NCBI GenBank assembly: GCA_024180945.1
Contig: JAKSGN010000006.1
Span: forward strand, 4,567,827 to 4,631,826
DNA: 64,000 bases
Reading direction: 5' to 3'
DNA from: Macrophomina tecta
Lineage: Eukaryota; Ascomycota; Dothideomycetes; Botryosphaeriales; Botryosphaeriaceae
Shown here: in pieces, positions 58,685 through 64,000 of the stretch
Position numbering within the stretch: the stretch's first letter is position 1
How the letters are laid out: each line of letters opens with the position of its first letter
Program-made: the position numbers and the translations under genes
The notes under the pieces: model-generated
What the model saw: the letters and a program-made list of their open reading frames with translations, nothing else
What the model was told of the DNA's origin: nothing
Database searches by the model: none

Positions 58685-59791
58685 CTACCAGCGAGTTTGA
58701 TAGCCACCAGCTTGAATAACATCTACAAGCCGTTGTGGCATACTTTTACAAAGCGCTTTAAGGCTTGGTTTTTCCACCAATGCGTATGCCCTAGGTAACC
58801 ACTCAGCTAGTAACGCCTCCACGCGCTCAGGATTCTTCTCAAGCTCAATAAATGGCGCAATCTCTTGAAGCTTCATCTTTAGTGGCCACCAAAGGTATTC
58901 CTGGAGGTTCAGATCAGGCGAATATGGGGGGTGAGTAATGCACCTAATTTGGTGATCACGCAGCCATTTCTTCACCCGGTTCGCCCGATGAATACCAGCA
59001 CCATCTTGTAACCAGTACATACCATAGTCGTAGTTTCTTGGCACCTGTTCCTCCAGTACTTTGATATAGGATTTGGCAATATAGCCTTGCCTAGGAGAGT
59101 CCAAATCACGCTCCATAACGTGTAAATCAGACACCCCTAGCTGGCCTGAAAAGCCACCCCATACCATACATCTTGCCTTCTTGCCAAGTGGCCGTGTATT
59201 AAGCCGGCTTTGGTCCCACTTTTGCTGGCCAGGCGTACGGAAAACCCAGCTTGGTGCGTGGCCAGAGCCCTGCTCAACTGAGCACTCATCACCGAACGTA
59301 ACCCTCATCCACCATCTCCAGCTCTTATACCGGTATTTCTTTGCATATTGGTACCGAATGCGGGCATTCGCTTGAGAGATCCAAGGCCGATTCTTTGCAC
59401 GCCATTTGGTAATATGGTTCTTGCGTAGAATACGCCTGAGCGTATCTTTATGGATAGATAACTGGAGTTGCTTAATCACCTGGCTGTGCTTAAGTTTTGG
59501 GAACCGGTTAACAAAACGAATAATCTGGCGCTCCGTGCGAAGGCTGACTTTGGGGGGACGGCCAGTACGAGGTGTTAGATCAATCTGGCCAGTCGTATTG
59601 TAGTGGTTGATGCAGCTCCTAATTGCGTGTTCTGAGAAGCGAGTCTCACGGGCAATTTGACGCCCAGATTTACCATCTTGCGATTGTGTAATAACCGAAA
59701 CTCGTTGATCATGTGAAAGCTGATGCCTTTGCCTAGCATTGCCTGAAATTTCGCGTCCAAAGATGCGCTGCATGGTGGTGTAATGAGGCAA
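58685..59791 (-). CDS. Tc1-type DD34E transposase, complete
   Basis: 368 residues with no break. An N-terminal paired-type helix-turn-helix region (about 25-130) contains LSHDQRVSVITQSQDGKSGR, a linker TGRPPK as in Tc1 proteins, and a second helical domain. The catalytic triad is Asp168 (FGDECSV), Asp263 (WLQDGAGIHRANRVKKWL) and Glu298 (PPYSPDLNLQEYLW), with 34 residues between the last two, the DD34E spacing of Tc1 (Fot1/pogo types have Asp as the third residue). It cuts and pastes the element at TA sites. Nothing in the sequence argues against activity. The start at 59791 leaves about 40 bases to the TIR; inner Met codons are possible. Confidence 0.95.
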   Translation of the reverse strand: MPHYTTMQRIFGREISGNARQRHQLSHDQRVSVITQSQDGKSGRQIARETRFSEHAIRSCINHYNTTGQIDLTPRTGRPPKVSLRTERQIIRFVNRFPKLKHSQVIKQLQLSIHKDTLRRILRKNHITKWRAKNRPWISQANARIRYQYAKKYRYKSWRWWMRVTFGDECSVEQGSGHAPSWVFRTPGQQKWDQSRLNTRPLGKKARCMVWGGFSGQLGVSDLHVMERDLDSPRQGYIAKSYIKVLEEQVPRNYDYGMYWLQDGAGIHRANRVKKWLRDHQIRCITHPPYSPDLNLQEYLWWPLKMKLQEIAPFIELEKNPERVEALLAEWLPRAYALVEKPSLKALCKSMPQRLVDVIQAGGYQTRW

Positions 59792-59831
59792 GGGATGAAG
59801 AGGGTACGTTGTTGTTTTGACTCGTGCACGT

Positions 59832-59861
59832 CCGTGCGCCCTGACTTTTGCACGGGTGCGG
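59832..59861 (-). repeat. Tc1-type right terminal inverted repeat (30 bases)
   Basis: Exact inverse of the left repeat at 58551-58580. Confidence 0.95.
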
Positions 59862-60081
59862 TATTACTACGCCGCGTGGGCGTCGTTTTTGTATAGGCTT
59901 CTATTATTACCTAGCCTAGGCCCGTATGCGCCGTTCTTTCTTAAGGCTAGTTTTTCCGTGTGGGCGCCTTAGTCGTGCGGCTCTACTGCCCGTAAGGATT
60001 TCTAGCCCCTACGATACCTTTTCCCGTGCGGGCTCCTAGCCCGTGGGGTTATAAAGCCCTTATCCCCGGGGGTTCGTAATA

Positions 60082-60086
60082 CTTCG
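60082..60086 (+). repeat. Right target-site duplication of element A (CTTCG)
   Basis: Exact partner of 43311-43315. Element D coding sequence resumes directly after it. Confidence 0.9.
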
Positions 60087-63000
60087 CGGAAGTAATTAGT
60101 AGCTACTAAATCTTTTATAGACGTATAGATAATCTTAAAAGAAATATTTAGGCGTATATAATACTAAGAATAATAGATCTACCTTATATATATTAAATCC
60201 TTACCGGTAGTATAATAAAGAGCATTAGCTAGAGCCTAATAAAAAAGACTAAGAAAAGAGAACTATCTAACTTCTATTAAAAAAGATAATTCTACGAGAA
60301 TTAAGAGAGAATAATATAGTAGCTTAGAGATATAGTAGTAACTATAAAAAATACCTCTAATACTAGAAATAGAGATAGTACCCGACGAGTATTAGAACTT
60401 AGTTACCATTTACTAAGAAAGAGAAAAAGGAGACTTATCTAAGTATTAACTATAGAACTACGAGATTTTACTTAAGCTAGAAATAAAACTAGCTTATAAG
60501 CCTATCTACTTCTTATTAAAGAAGAAAATAGAGGCTTTAAAAAAATATATTAAGAAGAATCTTAAATAAAAATATATTTAGCTATTAATATTATTAGCCG
60601 GATATTCGATCCTCTTTATTTCTAAGAAGAATAGTAAGTTACACCTCTATATCGACTACTAATAACTTAATAATATTACGATTAAGAACTAATACCCGCT
60701 TCTACGTATTAATAAGCTCTAGAATAAGTTAGAAAATATAAAGTACTTTACGAAACTAGACCTTAGGGACGGTTATTACCTAGTTAGAATTAAGAAAGGG
60801 AAAGAATAGAAGATAGCCTTTAAAATAAGACTAGAACTCTATAAGTATATAGTAATACTATTCGGGCTTATTAATATACTAGTAATATTCTAGTCGCTCG
60901 TTAATAATATACTATACGAATACTTAGATATCTTCTATCTAGCTTACCTTAATAATATTCTTATCTTCTTAGAAATACTCGAGGAATATAAAAAGTATAT
61001 TAGAAAAGTTCTAGAAATTCTCTAAGCTAAGAACCTAATTATCGCACCTAATAAATACGAGTAGCATGTATAAAGAATAGAATTCTTAGACTTTATTATT
61101 ACCCCCGGATATATCGGTATAGACAACTCGAAACTAGACTCTATTAAGAAATAGCTAGTACTAAGATAATTAAGAAAGTATAGTTCTTTCTTAAATTTGC
61201 GAACTTCTATAGAAAGTTTATCTAGAACTATTTAAAGATTATAAAACCTTTAACGCGACTTATTTAGAAGAAGTATAGCTTCTAATAAAAAGATAATTAG
61301 TAGTAAGCCTTCGATTCGCTAAAATAAATATTTTACGAAGCACCTATCTTAGGAATATACGATTTTAATAAACTAATTAAAGTAGAAACTAATACGTTAG
61401 AATTCGCCCTAAAAGTATATCTTAGCTAGCTAAACGAGTAAGATAGATAGTATTCGATTACGTTCTACTTAAGAAAGTTTACCCTAGTAGAGCTTAATTA
61501 TAATACTTATAATAAGAAGCTCTTAGCTATTATCTTAGTATTTAAGTACTAGAGATACTACCTAGAAGAAGCCGACTAATAGATAATAGTATATTATAAC
61601 TATTAGAATCTCATGCGCTTTACTACGACTAAGGAGCTAAACTAACGATAAATTCGCTAATTATAAGAATTAGTATTCTATAACTTTAAGATTACGTATA
61701 AAAAAGATATAGATAACGCCGCCGCTAACGCGCTTAGTAGAAGGGTAGACTATATAAAAGAAAAAATCGAGCCGTAACCTATAGTATTATAGTAGATAAG
61801 CGATAGATTACTTATTTTTACTAGATAGTCTTTTCTAATACTTCGTATCGAGTTAAACCCGTAGCATTAGAAAATCTAAAAAGTATACGCTTAGAACTTC
61901 TTTACGTAGGAACTTTTAGCGCTTAAAAATAACCCGTGTATTATTTAAGATAGGAAAGAAATGCTTCTCTTTAAAGAATTAATCTATATTTCGATAAGAC
62001 TACGAGAAGTACTCGTTAAAAATATATACGTAGTATCTACGTATAGATATTAGGGTATTAATAGAATAACTAAGAGGATTACGTAAAACTTCTACTTTCT
62101 AGAATTATAAAAAATAGTCTAGCGTATAGTTTCGTAATACGACCTTTATATCTGAAGTAAAGCCGTAATATACGCTCTATATAAATAACTATAACCCCTA
62201 GAAGTACTAGAACGACTATAGTAATAAATTACCCTAGACTTTATTATAAAGCTACTAGAGTCTAGAGATCCGCTTATAGAAGTTAAGTTTGACTTAATTC
62301 TAGTCTTTATTAATAAACTTATAAAGTATATATACTTTTTACCCTATCTAGAAATATTAAATATAAAATAGCTAGCCTATACGTTTCTTCGATATATCTT
62401 CACGGATTACGGAATACCAAAAGTATTAGTTTCGAATAGAAATAAGCTAATAAAATCTAAATTTTAGTAAACGCTTATACGCTAGCTTAGAGTAAAGAAT
62501 AAACTCTCTATAATAGTATATACATAAACTAACGACTAGACGAAACAAATAAACTAAACTCTTAGATAATATCTTCGCTATTATATTAACTATCTATAGA
62601 ATAACTAGGCTATATAGCTATCTATAGTATAGTTCGCCTATAATAGCGCTAAATAAGAGTTAACTAACGTATTTCTATTCTTTACTAACTATAGGTTTAA
62701 ACTAGACGTGCATAGAGAGGCTATTCTAAGTAGAAAATTAGCCTAAAAAGATGTTCTTAAGGCTAAGTAGCTAAGAGAATTATATAAAGCTATTAGTCTC
62801 GACCTTAAATACGTACGAATTATAATATCTAAATACTATAATAGACGGTACTAGGCGGTACTAAATCTTAAAAGGGGAAATAAAGTATACCTCCTTATAA
62901 AAAATATTAAATTAAAGCGACCGAGCGATAAATTAGATTTTAAGAAAATTAGTCTATTTAAAATTATAGAAAAACTCGAAGAAGTTATATATCGACTTAA

Positions 63001-63439
63001 ATTACCTAACTTACGAATAAATTTTACCTTTTACGTAGTAATGCTCGAGCTAGTACTAGAAAATGCCACCATCCTAGAAATATAAAAAGAGATTATACTA
63101 GAAAACCCTAACGCCGAAGAAGACTAGTACCCGATTAAAAAAATTCTAGACTATAAATAATTCGGACGTTAGCTTAAATATCTTATTAAATAGAAAGAAT
63201 ACGGGAATAAAAATAACTAGTAGGTACTAAAGAACGATATATACCTAGATCTTATTATAGAGTTCTATTATTAGAACCCTAATCTTCCGCGAAAATAAGG
63301 CCGTCCTCGAGTGAGAATAACGGAAGACTCTTAAGAGCCGTAATATTCTATACTAGAAACGATAATAAATGGGTAGAATTCGTATATTTAAGAGAACGCG
63401 GAGTCCGCGTACTAGCTATAGGCTCGCCGGTAGATTTAG
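60087..63439 (+). mobile_element. Element D, right part: RT, RNase H, integrase and chromodomain
   Basis: Decayed pol on the + strand. RT about 60460-61030 (KYFTKLDLRDGYYLVRIKKG, then LAYLNNILIFLE at the catalytic box). RNase H-like sequence about 61250-61650. Integrase core about 61950-62700. Integrase tail about 62870-63060 (LKRPSDKLDFKK). A chromodomain-like end about 63120-63280 (KKILDYK, FGR, LKYLIK, KEYGN, LDLIIEFY between stops). The chromodomain places D among the chromoviruses, which target heterochromatin. All open pieces are short, so no product is expected. Confidence 0.8.
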
Positions 63440-64000
63440 TATTATAAACCCTAGAGTATAAGGGCTTTATAACCCCACGGGCGGAAAGCCCGCATAGAAA
63501 AAGACACCGTAGGGGCTAGAAACCTATAAGAATAGTAGAGCCGTACTACTAGCACGCCCGCACGGGAAAACCGGCCACAAAGAAAGACGGCGCGTACGAG
63601 CCTAGGTAAGGTAGTAATAGAAGCCCGCATAGAAGCAACGCCCGCGTAGTATAACGACTACCCGGAAGAATAGTAGAACCGAGTTCCCGTAGGGGAAAGA
63701 CACCTATAGAAAAAGGGTATAGATCTAGGAAACCGACTTCGGACACAAGAAACGGATAAAGAGAATATTAAATATATTATTCGTTTATTAAGAAAAAAGT
63801 CGGATTCCGGAAAACGGATATTAGCGCCTAAGTTACGTGGGACCTACTAGGCCTACTCGAGGATTAGAAGCCTTGGCACTAATCTAACTCTTAGATTAAT
63901 CTAATACCACGACTAATCTAATAGTCGTTCTAATCTCTAGATTATTATAGCTTTCCTATAGTATATAGAATATACTTATTAGGTAGTACTTTAGCCTTAG
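63440..64000 (+). repeat. Element D 3' LTR, cut by the window end
   Basis: Inverse-orientation homologue of element A's LTR: it starts TATTATAAACCC and read in reverse it aligns with 43512-44111, including the GC-rich palindromes and the AATAAACG segment. It is more diverged from A's two LTRs than those are from each other. About 560 of an expected 800 bases are present. Confidence 0.82.

Larger units (their letters stand above)
58551..59861 (-). mobile_element. Intact 1311-base Tc1/mariner-type transposon
   Basis: Perfect 30-base terminal inverted repeats begin CCGCACCCGTGCAAAAGTCA at each end. TA flanks both sides (58549-58550 and 59862-59863), the target duplication of the superfamily; the undisturbed LTR copy near 43890 shows the site before insertion. 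It contains one full-length transposase gene and almost no spare DNA. It keeps normal CpA content, unlike all surrounding sequence. Confidence 0.96.
43316..60081 (-). mobile_element. Element A: Ty3/Gypsy retrotransposon split by two later insertions
   Basis: Bounded by direct LTRs (43316-44111 and 57973-60081) and a CTTCG duplication. Coding sense is minus: a C-rich stretch at 44116-44122, seen as a polypurine tract on the minus strand, adjoins the left LTR, making that the 3' LTR. Decayed pol reads leftward: gag/protease about 57900-55200, RT about 54990-54300, RNase H about 54250-53900, integrase about 53700-52900, integrase tail about 52640-52300. Interrupted by element B (44249-51417) and by a Tc1-type transposon in the right LTR. 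Heavily RIPped. Its LTR is of the same family as element D's. Confidence 0.88.
57973..60081 (-). repeat. Element A 5' LTR, interrupted by a Tc1-type transposon
   Basis: 2109 bases in all. Removing the 1311-base insert and its duplicated TA leaves 796 bases, exactly the length of the partner LTR at 43316-44111. Followed by CTTCG (60082-60086), the right copy of the target duplication. Confidence 0.92.
40181..64000. other. RIP-degraded transposon nest
   Basis: CpA and TpG are depleted and TpA is enriched, and reading frames are broken mainly by TAG and TAA. This is what C-to-T change in CpA context on both strands produces. Across nearly 24 kb, apart from the Tc1 transposase only a few frames exceed 60 codons. 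Exceptions to the degradation are the Tc1-type element (58551-59861) and a patch at about 44560-45060. I judged this by eye; no dinucleotide ratios were computed. Confidence 0.9.

Noticed and set aside
63549..63746. Leftward 65-codon frame at the window end
   Set aside because: It lies entirely inside element D's LTR; LTRs of this kind do not encode protein.

Overview
The window looks like a filamentous ascomycete chromosome segment. Genes carry short introns of about 50-75 bases with GTRNGT donors and YAG acceptors, some with visible branch points, and the encoded proteins are fungal (Mim1, Shp1/p47, Slx1, a KDM5-type demethylase, a questin-oxidase-like protein). About 24 kb at the right end has the footprint of repeat-induced point mutation (RIP), which points to Pezizomycotina. 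A dothideomycete is my guess only. All readings are by eye; no search was run.

Bases 1-40180 are the gene compartment. In order: shp1 (-), mim1 (+), an uncertain fragment (-), a shortened MurQ-like sugar-phosphate etherase relic (+), a multi-span membrane protein (-), two small class II transposons with 8-base target duplications, a questin-oxidase-like gene (-), sgt1 (-), an RWDD2/DUF1115-like gene (+), thymidylate kinase cdc8 (+), slx1 (-), a KDM5/Lid2-type histone demethylase (+), oxa1 (+), a small cysteine-rich secreted protein (-), an F-box-like gene with an in-frame stop (-), a fungal domain-of-unknown-function gene (-) and a possible tiny secreted protein (-). Most are housekeeping genes: protein quality control (shp1, sgt1), mitochondrial biogenesis (mim1, oxa1), DNA synthesis and repair (cdc8, slx1) and chromatin (KDM5).

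From about 40180 to the end the sequence becomes TpA-rich, loses long open frames and fills with TAG/TAA. It is a nest of LTR retrotransposons. Element D (Ty3/Gypsy chromovirus, + strand) has gag/protease at 40.7-43.3 kb and RT-RNaseH-integrase-chromodomain at 60.1-63.3 kb. It is split by element A (- strand, 796-base LTRs of the same LTR family as D, 5-base duplication CTTCG). A is itself split by element B (- strand, 7169 bases, two 193-base LTRs). A's right LTR also holds an intact, un-RIPped 1311-base Tc1-type transposon. The order D, then A, then B and Tc1 can be read from exact junctions.

The most unusual feature is that A and B, two different Gypsy elements, each carry a decayed accessory reading frame on the strand opposite to gag-pol, between pol and the 3' LTR, each with an apparent intron. 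The one in A encodes a basic start, a cysteine-cluster-like region and a coiled coil; the one in B is unrecognised and is preceded by a promoter-like stretch that largely escaped RIP.
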